Part shown: in pieces, positions 8,061-15,879 of the stretch
Position numbering within the stretch: the first letter of the stretch is position 1
How the letters are laid out: the number at the start of each line of letters is the position of its first letter
Program-made: the position numbers and the translations under genes
The notes under the pieces: model-generated
Seen by the model: the letters and a program-made list of their open reading frames with translations, nothing else
Databases searched by the model: none
Told to the model about the DNA's origin: nothing
Origin: JAICWP01 sp035278025
GTDB taxonomy: Bacteria > Acidobacteriota > Terriglobia > Terriglobales > Acidobacteriaceae
Assembly: GCA_035278025.1 (NCBI GenBank)
Contig: DATEJK010000026.1
Span: 1 to 41,131, forward strand
Direction of reading: 5' to 3'
Length of the DNA: 41,131 nt

Positions 8061-8726
8061 TCAGGATTTCGCTTCCGGCGGACGGGTGAATTCCACCGCA
8101 TTGGGTGCGCCGCCGAAGCGCGTGTGCTGCGTGCCTCTGAGTTCCTCCGGGCCGTAGGTGCCAGTGGCTTCTCCCGGCTTGGTATGCGACATTTTAGCGT
8201 TCCTCTCCAGAGCGGCCTTTACGTCGCGCAGCACCCGTTCAATCAACTCTTCCAGCCGCGCCGAAAAAGAAGTGACGAACGGCGTCAGCAAGCTCACCGA
8301 GGGCGCGTAGTTCATGGTGACGTGCACCATGGTGTCGGCCCCCAGGGGAGAGAAGGTAATCCGCCCGCTGTTCTTGGCCCCGGAAACGGATTTCCAGCCA
8401 ATCGCCTGATTGAGCATGAACTGCTCGATTTGCGCATCCCATTCAAACTGGCGGCCGTCAATGTTGACCGTCCAATGCGAGTGGTCGCCATCGCGGCGGA
8501 CCTGCTCGATGACGTCTGTAAACTGCGGCAGGCGTTCCATGTCCAGCCAGGCGCGAAACACGTCCTCCACCGGGGCGGCGATCTGGATGCTCTTCTCCAG
8601 GCGAACCACCCGGCGATGCCCGGCCCGCCCCACATAATTAAGTGCCAGCAGGACGCCTACCATGCCTCCCGCCCCCACCGCTGCCCCCATTGCAAAGCCC
8701 TTCCAGAAATGATTTCTCCGCACCAT
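8061..8726 (-). CDS. Membrane-anchored SRPBCC (polyketide cyclase/START-like) protein
   Basis: 221 residues. Residues 9-30 (GFAMGAAVGAGGMVGVLLALNY) form a glycine-rich membrane anchor. Residues 41-180 are a SRPBCC fold: VRLEKSIQIAAPVEDVFRAW is the typical first strand and helix, followed by LPQFTDVIEQV, WKSVSGAKNSGRITFSPLG and a long C-terminal helix. This fold binds hydrophobic ligands; COG5637-like members are often membrane proteins of unknown role. The last 45 residues are low-complexity. GGAGGG lies four bases before the ATG. It is convergent with 7512, 24 bp apart, and is the only gene of its transcription unit. Confidence 0.8.
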   Translation of the reverse strand: MVRRNHFWKGFAMGAAVGAGGMVGVLLALNYVGRAGHRRVVRLEKSIQIAAPVEDVFRAWLDMERLPQFTDVIEQVRRDGDHSHWTVNIDGRQFEWDAQIEQFMLNQAIGWKSVSGAKNSGRITFSPLGADTMVHVTMNYAPSVSLLTPFVTSFSARLEELIERVLRDVKAALERNAKMSHTKPGEATGTYGPEELRGTQHTRFGGAPNAVEFTRPPEAKS

Positions 8727-8978
8727 GGCACCCTCCAGGGCGTGTTCCTGCTCTCCGGTTTTCCGGGGAACCCGCTAACCATTGGAGCCGTATCACGAAA
8801 CCGCTGGTTGCCATGTGGAAGAAGTTCCGAGTGCTCAGTGCCCGGTTCCCAGCACCTAAAGCACTCATCTGCCTGAAGAAGTTGCTGTAAGCGGGACAGC
8901 CTGTATGCCGGCAAATACAACTGCAGGGGTCGGAAGATACATCGCTGTAAGTAGGGCATTGGCAGAATCGGAGCGGGT

Positions 8979-9479
8979 TTGCGGCGGAAGCATTGGGGAA
9001 TAGTGCTGCTGGCGGGCTTTGCCGGCGGGGTGGCGGGCGCGTGGGCCATGCGGAAGTTCAGTTCAACCTGGCGCGAGCTTGGCGGTCCATCTTGGGCGCC
9101 GCCAGGCGCGCCTTACAGTTCGCAGGAATGGGATTCGGCGGGAGGCGCGGCGGAGGTCGCGGCAAAAGTTCTGCTCGGCCGCAGCCTCTCTCTCCAGGAG
9201 AAACTCAGGGCTGCCGCCGCCGTGCACTACGGGGTGGGGGGACTGGCGGGGGCCGGCTACGCCGCTGCCGGCGAAGTTTATGCGCCGCTGCGTGCCGGTT
9301 CAGGCGCGGCGTTCGGCATTCTGTTCTGGCTGGCGGGCGACGAACTGGCCATGCCCTGGATGGGCCTGAACGCCAAGCCCTCCGGTTACTCTCCCCTGAT
9401 GCACCTCAATTCCCTGGGCGAACACGTCGTCTACGGCACAGCGGCGGAAATGGTGCGGCGCGCTCTTTCACGTGAGTGA
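8979..9479 (+). CDS. DUF1440/YagU-like inner-membrane protein
   Basis: 166 residues. The start appears to be TTG at 8979, preceded by GGAG at 8969-8972; the nearest in-frame stop upstream is at 8952, leaving no ATG. Residues 4-24 are a first membrane helix (GIVLLAGFAGGVAGAWAMRKF). Residues 75-120 hold two more hydrophobic helices around HYGVGGLAGAGYAAAGE and GAAFGILFWLAGDELAMPWMG, the pattern I associate with YagU/DUF1440 proteins. That family has been linked to acid stress survival in enteric bacteria, which cannot be assumed here. Its stop overlaps the GTG of the DUF72 gene by 8 bp, which suggests translational coupling. The 252 bp upstream contain no recognisable gene. Confidence 0.7.
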   Translation: MRRKHWGIVLLAGFAGGVAGAWAMRKFSSTWRELGGPSWAPPGAPYSSQEWDSAGGAAEVAAKVLLGRSLSLQEKLRAAAAVHYGVGGLAGAGYAAAGEVYAPLRAGSGAAFGILFWLAGDELAMPWMGLNAKPSGYSPLMHLNSLGEHVVYGTAAEMVRRALSRE

Positions 9480-10254
9480 ATACATGGGTCGAGTCCATAT
9501 CGGCACTTCCGGCTGGCATTACAACCACTGGCGCGGGCCTTTCTATCCGCAGAAGCTGCCGGCCGGCAAAATGCTGGAGTTCTATATGGCGCGGTTTGAT
9601 ACCGTCGAGCTCAACAACAGCTTCTACAAGCTGCCCAGCGTGGAATGTTTTGAAAACTGGCGGCAAGCAACTCCTCCCGGCTTCTGCTTTGCGGTGAAGG
9701 CCAGCCGCTTTCTTACCCACAACAAGAAGCTGAAAGACCCTGAAAGCGCGCTGCAGAATTTTCTGCCCCGCGCGGAGGCGCTGCAAGACAAGCTCGGTCC
9801 CATTCTGTTTCAGCTGCCGCCGCGCTGGCGGGTGAACGTGGAGCGCCTGGAAGAATTCCTGCAGGTCCTCCCGCGCCGCCACCGCTATGCTTTCGAATTC
9901 CGCGAGCCCAGTTGGAACACCGAAGCGGTGTACGCAACCTTACGCCGTCATAACGCCGCCTACTGCATCTTCGAGCTGGACTGCTTCATTTCTCCTCTGG
10001 AGATCACCGCGGATTTTGCCTATGTGCGGCTGCACGGTCCCGGCGGCAAATACCAGGGCTGCTATTCGCGGCAAACGCTGCGGCACTGGGCGGAGCGGGT
10101 TGCCGCCTGGAACAAGCTGCGCGCCGCCTACATCTATTTCGACAACGACCAGGCGGGTTATGCCGCCCAGAACGCGCTCGAACTCAAGCGCCTGGTCGCG
10201 GAACGACGATCAAACTCAGATGCCATCGAGGAAACAAAACTCGGGGCGGCCTAG
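9472..10254 (+). CDS. DUF72 (YecE-like) protein
   Basis: 260 residues, a complete DUF72 protein. It has the family opening HIGTSGWHYNHWRGPFYP (about residues 8-25), then FDTVELNNSFYKLPS, FAVKASRFLTHNKKL, LGPILFQLPPRW and a C-terminal YIYFDNDQAGYAAQNA. DUF72 is a TIM-barrel fold whose biochemical function is not settled. The GTG at 9472 overlaps the preceding stop; ATG at 9484 is an alternative that would remove four residues. The debranching-enzyme gene follows, its start 50 bp beyond this stop or overlapping it, so the three genes from 8979 may form one unit. Confidence 0.88.
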   Translation: MSEYMGRVHIGTSGWHYNHWRGPFYPQKLPAGKMLEFYMARFDTVELNNSFYKLPSVECFENWRQATPPGFCFAVKASRFLTHNKKLKDPESALQNFLPRAEALQDKLGPILFQLPPRWRVNVERLEEFLQVLPRRHRYAFEFREPSWNTEAVYATLRRHNAAYCIFELDCFISPLEITADFAYVRLHGPGGKYQGCYSRQTLRHWAERVAAWNKLRAAYIYFDNDQAGYAAQNALELKRLVAERRSNSDAIEETKLGAA

Positions 10255-10303
10255 ACCAGACCGTAGCCAATCTCATCCGGATGGCCTTAACGGGCATTCC
10301 GGC

Positions 10304-12604
10304 ATGATGCATTCGCCCAGCAGCTGGCAGGTGCGTCTGCGCCCGCGCGACACCACCGTCTACGTCAGCCAGGGGCGAACCGTGCTGGCCACCAGCACCG
10401 ACGGCTTCGTCTTCGAGCACCCCGAGCACGGCCTGTGGGTGTACCAAACGCGCATGCTCTCGCGTTATCGCTGGCTCATCAATGGCCAGCCGCCGCGGCG
10501 CGCCGGCAACTCCAACATGCAGCAGCACACCTGGATGGGCTACTACATCGCCTCGCCGCCCAATATCAAAGATACCGGCCTGGACCAAACAGACCCGGCG
10601 CAACAGACGGTCGAGTTGCGGCTCTCGCGCTACGTGGGCGCGGGCATGCATGAAGACGTGGATGTCACCAACTTTACCCAGATCCATACTTCCATCCGGC
10701 TTGAACTGGAGGTGGACAGCGACTTTGCTGACCCGCGCGAAGCAGGCGGCCAGCGCCGGCAGAAAGGCCAGCTCAAGCGCCGATGGACCCCGCCGGGCAA
10801 CCGGCAGGCGGAACTGGAGTACGACTACCGCGCGCAGCATGCTTACCAGCACCAGGGCGACAAGGGGGTGGCCCGTATGCACCGCGGCATAAAGTTGACC
10901 ATCGCGCGCGCCGGTTCGCGCCCCCGGTTTCAGCGCAAACGGATCGGGTTCCTTGTGGACCTGCCGCCACACGGGACTTGGCACGCCTGCCTGGACTGGG
11001 TGCCGCAAATTGAAGGCGAGTGGCAGAAGTTGGACCACTCCTGCTATTTCTCCGGCGTCAATGAGTGGGACCGCAAGCGCGGCGAGTTTCTGCAGCAGAC
11101 CACGTCTTTCAGCAGCGTGGGCAGTGGCACCCTGGCGCCGGTTGTGGTGGGTGCTCTGGAGCAATCCAAGCACGACTTGGCGGCCCTACGCCTGTACGAC
11201 CTGGACAAGGCGCGCGGCTGGGTTCCTGCAGGCGGCCTGCCCGACTACGTGGCGCTGTTTGGGCGCGACTCCCTGGCTTCTTCCTGGGAGGCTGAACTGC
11301 TGGGCCAGGAGATGAGCGCAGGCACGCTGCTGGAGCTGCCCCGAACCCAGGGAACGAAAATAGATGACTGGCGCGACGAGCAACCCGGGCGCATCCTGCA
11401 TGAACTCCATACCAATCCCCTGGCCACGCTGAATTTCAACCCCCACGGCCGCTACTACGGCGGCGTTACCGGAGCTATTTACTATCCCGTGGTAGTCGCC
11501 GGGTTGTGGCACTGGACCGGCAACAAGGAACTGGTACAGCCGTTCATCGAGCCCGCGCTCAAAGGCCTGCAATGGGCCGACACTTACGGCGATTTGGACG
11601 GAGACGGTTTCTACGAGTATCAAACTCACTCCCAGCAGGGCGAAAAGAATCAGGGCTGGAAGGATTCCGGCGATGCCATCGTTTATGAGGATGGCTCCCA
11701 GGTGCGCGCGCCCCTGGGCACCTGCGAAATGCAGTCCTTCACCTACGTCTCCAAACTTCATCTCTCGGAAGTTCTGTGGTGGCTGGATCAGAAAGAGCTG
11801 GCGGCCAGGCTGTTCAATGAGGCCAGCGAACTGAAGAAGCGATTCAATGAAGTTTTCTGGATGGAAGACGAAGGATATATCGCGATGGGATTGGACTCCA
11901 AAAAGCGGCAGATCAAGTCCATCGCCTCCGATCCGGGGCACGCGCTGGCCAGCGGGATCGTGGACATCGCCAACGTGGAGCGGATGGCGCGGCGGCTGAT
12001 GGCCGGCGATATGTTCACCGGATGGGGAATCCGCACCCTTTCAGCAGACCATCCCGCGTTTAATCCCTATGCTTATCATCGCGGCACGGTATGGCCGGTG
12101 GAGAATGCGGTGTTCGCACTGGGCTTTGCCCGCTATGGCTTGCACGAGCTCATGTTCCAGCTAGGCGAGGCGCAGTTTGAGGCGGCTTCGCTGTTTGACT
12201 ATTTCCGCCTGCCGGAATGTTTTGCCGGGCACCAGCGCGAGCCCGAGCATCCTTTTCCCGGACTTTATCCCAAAGCCAATTGGCCGCAGGCGTGGTCAGC
12301 CTCGGCAGCGCTGTTGCTGGTGCAGGCCATAATCGGGCTTTATCCTTATGCGCCGCTGCACGCCTTGCTGCTCGACCCCCATCTGCCGGTCTGGCTGCCG
12401 GAAATCAAGCTGCACAATTTGCGGGTGGCGGAAGCGGTGCTCAGCCTGCGTTTCTACCGCCGTCAGGATGGCAGCAGCGACTACGAGGTCCTGGAGAAGC
12501 GCGGGCATCTGCACGTGGTGCGCCAGCCCAGCCCCTGGTCGTTGACCGCCGGCTTCGGGGAGCGTGTTCGCGACGCCGTCGAGAGCATTCTGCCGGGAAA
12601 ATGA
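10304..12604 (+). CDS. Glycogen-debranching-type amylo-alpha-1,6-glucosidase
   Basis: About 766 residues from the ATG at 10304. The N-terminal 280 residues match the GDE_N_bis-type beta-sandwich (TVYVSQGRTVLATSTDG, GLWVYQTRMLSRYRWLING). The C-terminal 450 residues are the (alpha/alpha)6 catalytic barrel: LPDYVALFGRDSLASSWEA, YGDLDGDGFYEYQTH, GWKDSGDAIVYEDG and HRGTVWPVENAVFALGF are typical. It should hydrolyse alpha-1,6 or related glycosidic bonds in storage glucans or trehalose-like products; the exact substrate is not evident. The frame stays open far upstream, overlapping the DUF72 gene, but that part is shadow sequence. An ATG at 10220 would give a start overlapping the DUF72 stop; I prefer 10304, where homology begins. 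Confidence 0.85.
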   Translation: MMHSPSSWQVRLRPRDTTVYVSQGRTVLATSTDGFVFEHPEHGLWVYQTRMLSRYRWLINGQPPRRAGNSNMQQHTWMGYYIASPPNIKDTGLDQTDPAQQTVELRLSRYVGAGMHEDVDVTNFTQIHTSIRLELEVDSDFADPREAGGQRRQKGQLKRRWTPPGNRQAELEYDYRAQHAYQHQGDKGVARMHRGIKLTIARAGSRPRFQRKRIGFLVDLPPHGTWHACLDWVPQIEGEWQKLDHSCYFSGVNEWDRKRGEFLQQTTSFSSVGSGTLAPVVVGALEQSKHDLAALRLYDLDKARGWVPAGGLPDYVALFGRDSLASSWEAELLGQEMSAGTLLELPRTQGTKIDDWRDEQPGRILHELHTNPLATLNFNPHGRYYGGVTGAIYYPVVVAGLWHWTGNKELVQPFIEPALKGLQWADTYGDLDGDGFYEYQTHSQQGEKNQGWKDSGDAIVYEDGSQVRAPLGTCEMQSFTYVSKLHLSEVLWWLDQKELAARLFNEASELKKRFNEVFWMEDEGYIAMGLDSKKRQIKSIASDPGHALASGIVDIANVERMARRLMAGDMFTGWGIRTLSADHPAFNPYAYHRGTVWPVENAVFALGFARYGLHELMFQLGEAQFEAASLFDYFRLPECFAGHQREPEHPFPGLYPKANWPQAWSASAALLLVQAIIGLYPYAPLHALLLDPHLPVWLPEIKLHNLRVAEAVLSLRFYRRQDGSSDYEVLEKRGHLHVVRQPSPWSLTAGFGERVRDAVESILPGK

Positions 12605-12612
12605 CGAGAAGG

Positions 12613-13146
12613 TCAGGCGCTGCTGCTGCCGCCGCCAGCGGCGCGCCGCGCCTCGGCGATCTTCTTTTCCAGAAAATCAGTGTGGTCGCGCTCAAAATTG
12701 GAAAACTCGCGGTATAGTTCGCGCAACTCGGCGTCTTCTGTCAGTTCCGCCAGCCGGGTGTAATAGCGGACCGCGTTCTGCTCGGCGGCTACGGCGATTT
12801 CCAGGGCCAGTTCGCGCGGGGAACGGCCGCCGCTGGTCCGGCTGATGGCAAAAATGTCGCCGCTGTTGAGTTGTGGCACCTCGATGAAGTCGCGCACATC
12901 GTCATCGGTAATGGCGCAGGGGCGCGTGCCGTAGCGGTCAAAGTAGCGCTGCTGCAGTGCGGTGCCGTGCCGGCGCTCTTCCGCCGCCATGTCCCAGAAC
13001 GTGCTGGCGATTTCCAGCGACTCGTCGTCGCGAAAGCCGGCGAACAACTCCGCGAACTGGTGATAGATTTCAGCGTTGCGTTCTTCGATGAAAATAGCCA
13101 CGTGCAACGCTTCTTGGGCGGTGAGGGAAGCGAAGTCGCGTTTCAA
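12613..13146 (-). CDS. Ferritin-like di-iron protein (rubrerythrin/COG1633 type)
   Basis: 177 residues forming a four-helix ferritin-like domain. Candidate iron ligands fall in the expected order: Glu21/Glu22 with Glu26 (FIEERNAEIYHQ), Glu56/Glu57 and His60 (MAAEERRHG), Glu122 (VAAEQNAVRYY), and Glu152 with His155 (FERDHTDFL). Such proteins take part in peroxide defence or iron handling in the cytoplasm. No rubredoxin domain is attached. The start is TTG at 13146 with AGGAG eight bases upstream. The C-terminus is Gly/Ser-rich. It is the last of three minus-strand genes; the other two are Cys-rich small proteins. It ends 9 bp from the convergent debranching gene. Confidence 0.85.
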   Translation of the reverse strand: MKRDFASLTAQEALHVAIFIEERNAEIYHQFAELFAGFRDDESLEIASTFWDMAAEERRHGTALQQRYFDRYGTRPCAITDDDVRDFIEVPQLNSGDIFAISRTSGGRSPRELALEIAVAAEQNAVRYYTRLAELTEDAELRELYREFSNFERDHTDFLEKKIAEARRAAGGGSSSA

Positions 13147-13207
13147 GTGGCGGACTCCTGAGCACAGAATAACGCGGGAGCGCGCGGTTTATGCCGCGGG
13201 TCCATGA

Positions 13208-13456
13208 TTAGGCTGCTGAGGACAGCGCCGGGCTGACCACGGCGGAGCAACGCGGGCGCGCCGACACTTTGCCGGCGTGCATTTCCAACGTCATGGTGCG
13301 GGAGCAGCGCTCGCACAGCCAGAAATATTGCAGCTGACGGGGCACGTGTCCCGAGGCGGAAGGCGGTCCGGCGCCCAGGTCCAGGCGGAACAACTTGCCT
13401 TCGTGCAGATAGCGGAAAGGGGCGGAACACGTTGGGTTCGCGCATTTAGCGAGCAT
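13208..13456 (-). CDS. Small zinc-ribbon-like protein
   Basis: 82 residues with two cysteine pairs, Cys5-x4-Cys10 near the start (MLAKCANPTC) and Cys48-x2-Cys51 (FWLCERC), separated by a conserved-looking FRYLHEGKLFRLD segment. This is the layout of a small metal-binding knuckle protein; I recall similar hypotheticals from acidobacteria. ATG with GGAG eight bases upstream. The role is unknown: RNA binding, protein-protein contact or a storage-stress function are all possible. It lies 61 bp upstream of the ferritin-like gene and 95 bp downstream of another Cys-rich gene, in the same direction. Confidence 0.7.
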   Translation of the reverse strand: MLAKCANPTCSAPFRYLHEGKLFRLDLGAGPPSASGHVPRQLQYFWLCERCSRTMTLEMHAGKVSARPRCSAVVSPALSSAA

Positions 13457-13551
13457 GTCCGAGCTCCGGAAATGTTGGTCCCCGGTCCGTCATCCGGGGC
13501 AGCTAAAGGGTTGCGGTTGAAAAAGCCGCAAGAACAACCGTGGGCAAAGGA

Positions 13552-13944
13552 TCAGGCAGTCTGTTTGGCCGGGCCTGCTGCTTGCGCCCCTCCGCGCTCC
13601 AGCCGCTGAATCGCATTGCGCAGCCAGGTTTTGACGGATTCCTCCAGCTCAAGCTGATTGTAACCCGTATTCAGACCGGCCAGGGTATCGCCTTTTTGAT
13701 TTAAAACAATATGGTGGCAGGGTACATTCTCATTTCGGGAATTTTCCGGAACGAAAGGGAAGAGCAGGCACTCTCGGCAGGGATGGCTGTGCTCCGGGTC
13801 CCCGAAATTCAAACAGGTGAGCGAGTCTTGGAACACCGACGTCGGCTTCCACGGGGTGCGTACGGAGCGGCCATAGCCGCCTTGTTCCAGAAAGCTGAGT
13901 TCGAACTTCAGCACTTCCAGCAGGTCGCGATCGTCTTCCGCCAT
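13552..13944 (-). CDS. Cys/His-rich conserved hypothetical protein
   Basis: 130 residues. A helical N-terminus (LLEVLKFELSFLEQGGYG) and helical C-terminus (ELEESVKTWLRNAIQRLE) flank a Cys/His-rich centre: Cys44, His52, His54, Cys56, Cys59, Cys76, His77 and His78, including PCRECLLFPFVPE and NVPCHHI. This could bind zinc or an iron-sulfur cluster. The start is supported by GGAGGG four bases before the ATG. It is divergent from the radical SAM gene, and the 212 bp between them carry two CRP-type palindromes, so both may answer to the same regulator. Not a family I can name. Confidence 0.7.
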   Translation of the reverse strand: MAEDDRDLLEVLKFELSFLEQGGYGRSVRTPWKPTSVFQDSLTCLNFGDPEHSHPCRECLLFPFVPENSRNENVPCHHIVLNQKGDTLAGLNTGYNQLELEESVKTWLRNAIQRLERGGAQAAGPAKQTA

Positions 13945-14040
13945 ACAACCCTCCGCTGCTGGATCTGGCGCGGGAGCGCGAACGGCGGCAAGCCGTTCTC
14001 CAGCCTACCCGCTATTCTGGGCGCGCGTGTACCAACTGGC

Positions 14041-14056
14041 TGTGACTTCTATCACA
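14041..14056 (+). promoter_or_regulatory. CRP/FNR-family operator, distal site
   Basis: TGTGACTTCTATCACA, a perfect match to TGTGA-N6-TCACA, the Escherichia coli CRP consensus. It lies 97 bp from the start of the divergent gene at 13944 and 101 bp before the radical SAM start at 14157. The regulator is not in this window. Confidence 0.6.
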
Positions 14057-14079
14057 GCCCCCGGTGAGTAGGCTCACTC

Positions 14080-14095
14080 TGTGACCTAGGTCACA
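14080..14095 (+). promoter_or_regulatory. CRP/FNR-family operator, proximal site
   Basis: TGTGACCTAGGTCACA, fully palindromic, 39 bp downstream of the distal site and 61 bp before the GTG at 14157. Between the two sites lies another short palindrome, GTGAG-N4-CTCAC at 14064-14077, and a lone TGTGA half-site follows at 14103-14107. Confidence 0.65.
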
Positions 14096-14156
14096 TCCCG
14101 CTTGTGACAACTGTGCGAGTCTGGCCTGGCTGGACTATCCGGCTGGAGCGGAACCC

Positions 14157-15302
14157 GTGACCGCCCTGGACTTCAACCAGTCGCCCTTCATCGTCATCTG
14201 GGAAGTGACCCAGGCTTGCGACCTGGCCTGCGTGCACTGCCGCGCCAGCGCCCAGCCGCACCGCAGTCCTTTCGAGCTCAGCACCGGGGAGGCGAAGCGG
14301 CTGATCGAGGAAGTGGCGGAGTTGCGCGCCCCCGTGTTCGTGCTTACCGGCGGCGACCCCCTGAAGCGGCCGGATATTTACGAACTGGTGAAATATGGCG
14401 CCGCCCTTGGGGTGCGCACCTCGCTCACCCCCAGCGCGACCCCCTTGCTGACCCGTGAAGCTCTGGTGCGGCTGCAGGCTTGCGGCCTGGCCCGCCTGGC
14501 CATCAGCCTTGACGGGCCCACGGCTGCCATACACGACGCTTTCCGCCGCGTGCCCGGTTCCTACGAGTGGACACTGCGCGCGGTGCAATGGGCTCGCGAA
14601 ATCGGTTTGCCGGCGCAAATCAACACTACCGTCACCCGCCACAACCTGGGCCACCTGGATGACATCATCGCCCTGCTGCAGACGCTCGACATCGTGTTGT
14701 GGAGCGTCTTTTTTCTGGTGCCCACCGGACGCGGCCAGAGCAGCGACCTGATCTCGGCGGAGGAATTCGAGCAGGTTTTCGAGAAGCTGTACCAGACTTC
14801 GCGCCAGGTGAAGTTCGACATCAAGAGCACCGAGGCGCAACATTACCGCCGCTTCCTGCTGCAGAAAAGGACCGCCGCCCGGCGCAGCGGCCAGCCCGAT
14901 GCGGCCATGGCCAAGGTGTTCGGCGCGACCAGCGCCGACGGCATCGGCCGCGCCCCGCGCGGCATCAATGACGGCAAGGGTTTTGTCTTCATTTCCCACC
15001 GGGGCGAAGTCTTTCCCAGCGGCTTCCTCCCGGTCTCCGCCGGCAACGTGCGCCGAAATTCCCTGGCCGAGCTTTACCGCTGCTCGCCGTTATTTCTTGC
15101 CCTGCGCGACAGTGCCAACCTGAAAGGGAAGTGCGGGATCTGTGAATTTCGCGAGGTGTGCGGGGGCTCGCGCGCCCGCGCCTATGCGGTGACTGGCGAT
15201 ATGTTCGCCGAAGAGCCCAACTGCGTGTATCAGCCGCAGCCCGGGCGGCAGAGTGTGGGTGCTGCTTCGTCTCCAGGTGCCCCCGCTCACCCGCTTTCGT
15301 GA
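14157..15302 (+). CDS. Radical SAM/SPASM domain protein (TIGR04053/BA_1875-like)
   Basis: 381 residues. Cys21-x3-Cys25-x2-Cys28 (TQACDLACVHC) binds the SAM [4Fe-4S] cluster, VLTGGDPL is the SAM-binding GGE-like strand, and LAISLDGP is typical of the barrel. A SPASM auxiliary-cluster region follows, starting Cys326-x2-Cys329-x5-Cys335 (CGICEFREVC) and ending EEPNC. It resembles the heme-modifying NirJ/AhbC/AhbD enzymes and most closely, from memory, the uncharacterised TIGR04053 family. The substrate cannot be read from the sequence; no obvious peptide precursor gene was found nearby. GTG start with GGAG at 14145-14148. It is preceded by two CRP-type operators and followed 56 bp later by an OsmC-type gene, which suggests a regulated unit. 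Confidence 0.85.
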   Translation: MTALDFNQSPFIVIWEVTQACDLACVHCRASAQPHRSPFELSTGEAKRLIEEVAELRAPVFVLTGGDPLKRPDIYELVKYGAALGVRTSLTPSATPLLTREALVRLQACGLARLAISLDGPTAAIHDAFRRVPGSYEWTLRAVQWAREIGLPAQINTTVTRHNLGHLDDIIALLQTLDIVLWSVFFLVPTGRGQSSDLISAEEFEQVFEKLYQTSRQVKFDIKSTEAQHYRRFLLQKRTAARRSGQPDAAMAKVFGATSADGIGRAPRGINDGKGFVFISHRGEVFPSGFLPVSAGNVRRNSLAELYRCSPLFLALRDSANLKGKCGICEFREVCGGSRARAYAVTGDMFAEEPNCVYQPQPGRQSVGAASSPGAPAHPLS

Positions 15303-15358
15303 GCCCGGTCACTGCGCCACGGTTTTCTCCCGCCAACAATAGGCTTAAAGGGGGAACC

Positions 15359-15847
15359 GTGGAGAGCACCTACCTGTACCGCAGCAGCGCCATCTGGACC
15401 ATGCGGCGCCGGGGCATTGTCTCGGCGGAAGATGTGCCGCGCACCATCAATTTTTCTGCTCCGCCGGAATTCCAGGGCGAACCCGGGCTCTGGACCCCGG
15501 AGCACCTGCTGGTGGCTTCGGTTGCCACCTGCTTTCTCGCCACCTTCCGCGCCCTCGCCGAATACTCCAAGCTGCAGGTGCTTCGGCTGGAAGTTGAGGC
15601 TGAGGGTCTGCTGGAGAAGGAAGAGGGCGGCTTCCGCTTCACCCAAATGGTGGTGCGGCCGCGGCTGACCATTGCCGAGGCGGCCGACCAGGAACGGGCC
15701 CAGCGCCTGCTGGAGAAGGCTGAGCGCGCCTGCCTCATCTCGCGTTCCCTTTCCAGCCACATGGAGCTACAGGCCACGGTGGAAGTGGGCGCCGCCGTGC
15801 CTGTGGAATCACCCGGGGAAGTGGAAGTTTCCCGCAGCGTGAAGTAA
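15359..15847 (+). CDS. OsmC/Ohr-family protein
   Basis: About 162 residues. The fold markers are FSAPPEFQGEPGLWTPEHLLVASVATCFLATFRALAEYSKL in short blocks at about residues 31-75 and a C-terminal hydrophobic half with LLEKAERACLISRSL. The Cys in VATCFL (about 61) and the Cys in ERACLIS (about 126) fit the two reactive cysteines of OsmC proteins, which reduce organic hydroperoxides. The start is GTG at 15359, supported by AAAGGGGGA just before it; the open frame continues upstream but overlaps the radical SAM gene without homology. A TIGR04053-like radical SAM gene next to an OsmC gene is notable; both may serve redox stress. A 6 bp stem hairpin follows the stop. Confidence 0.85.
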   Translation: MESTYLYRSSAIWTMRRRGIVSAEDVPRTINFSAPPEFQGEPGLWTPEHLLVASVATCFLATFRALAEYSKLQVLRLEVEAEGLLEKEEGGFRFTQMVVRPRLTIAEAADQERAQRLLEKAERACLISRSLSSHMELQATVEVGAAVPVESPGEVEVSRSVK

Positions 15848-15858
15848 GGTTGTAAGCG

Positions 15859-15875
15859 GGCCGGTGATGCCGGCC
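15859..15875 (+). other. Hairpin just before the glycosyltransferase start
   Basis: GGCCGG (15859-15864), loop TGATG, CCGGCC (15870-15875). It ends four bases before the ATG at 15880 and occupies the place where a ribosome site should be. It has no T-run, so it is not a classical terminator. Confidence 0.5.
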
Positions 15876-15879
15876 TGCG

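Noticed and set aside
8727..8978. Gene in the spacer before the DUF1440-like gene
   Set aside because: Short frames on both strands lack ribosome sites and recognisable sequence.
9887..10303. Upstream extension of the debranching-enzyme frame
   Set aside because: Lies inside the DUF72 gene in another frame; low-complexity Ser/Arg/Pro sequence without homology.
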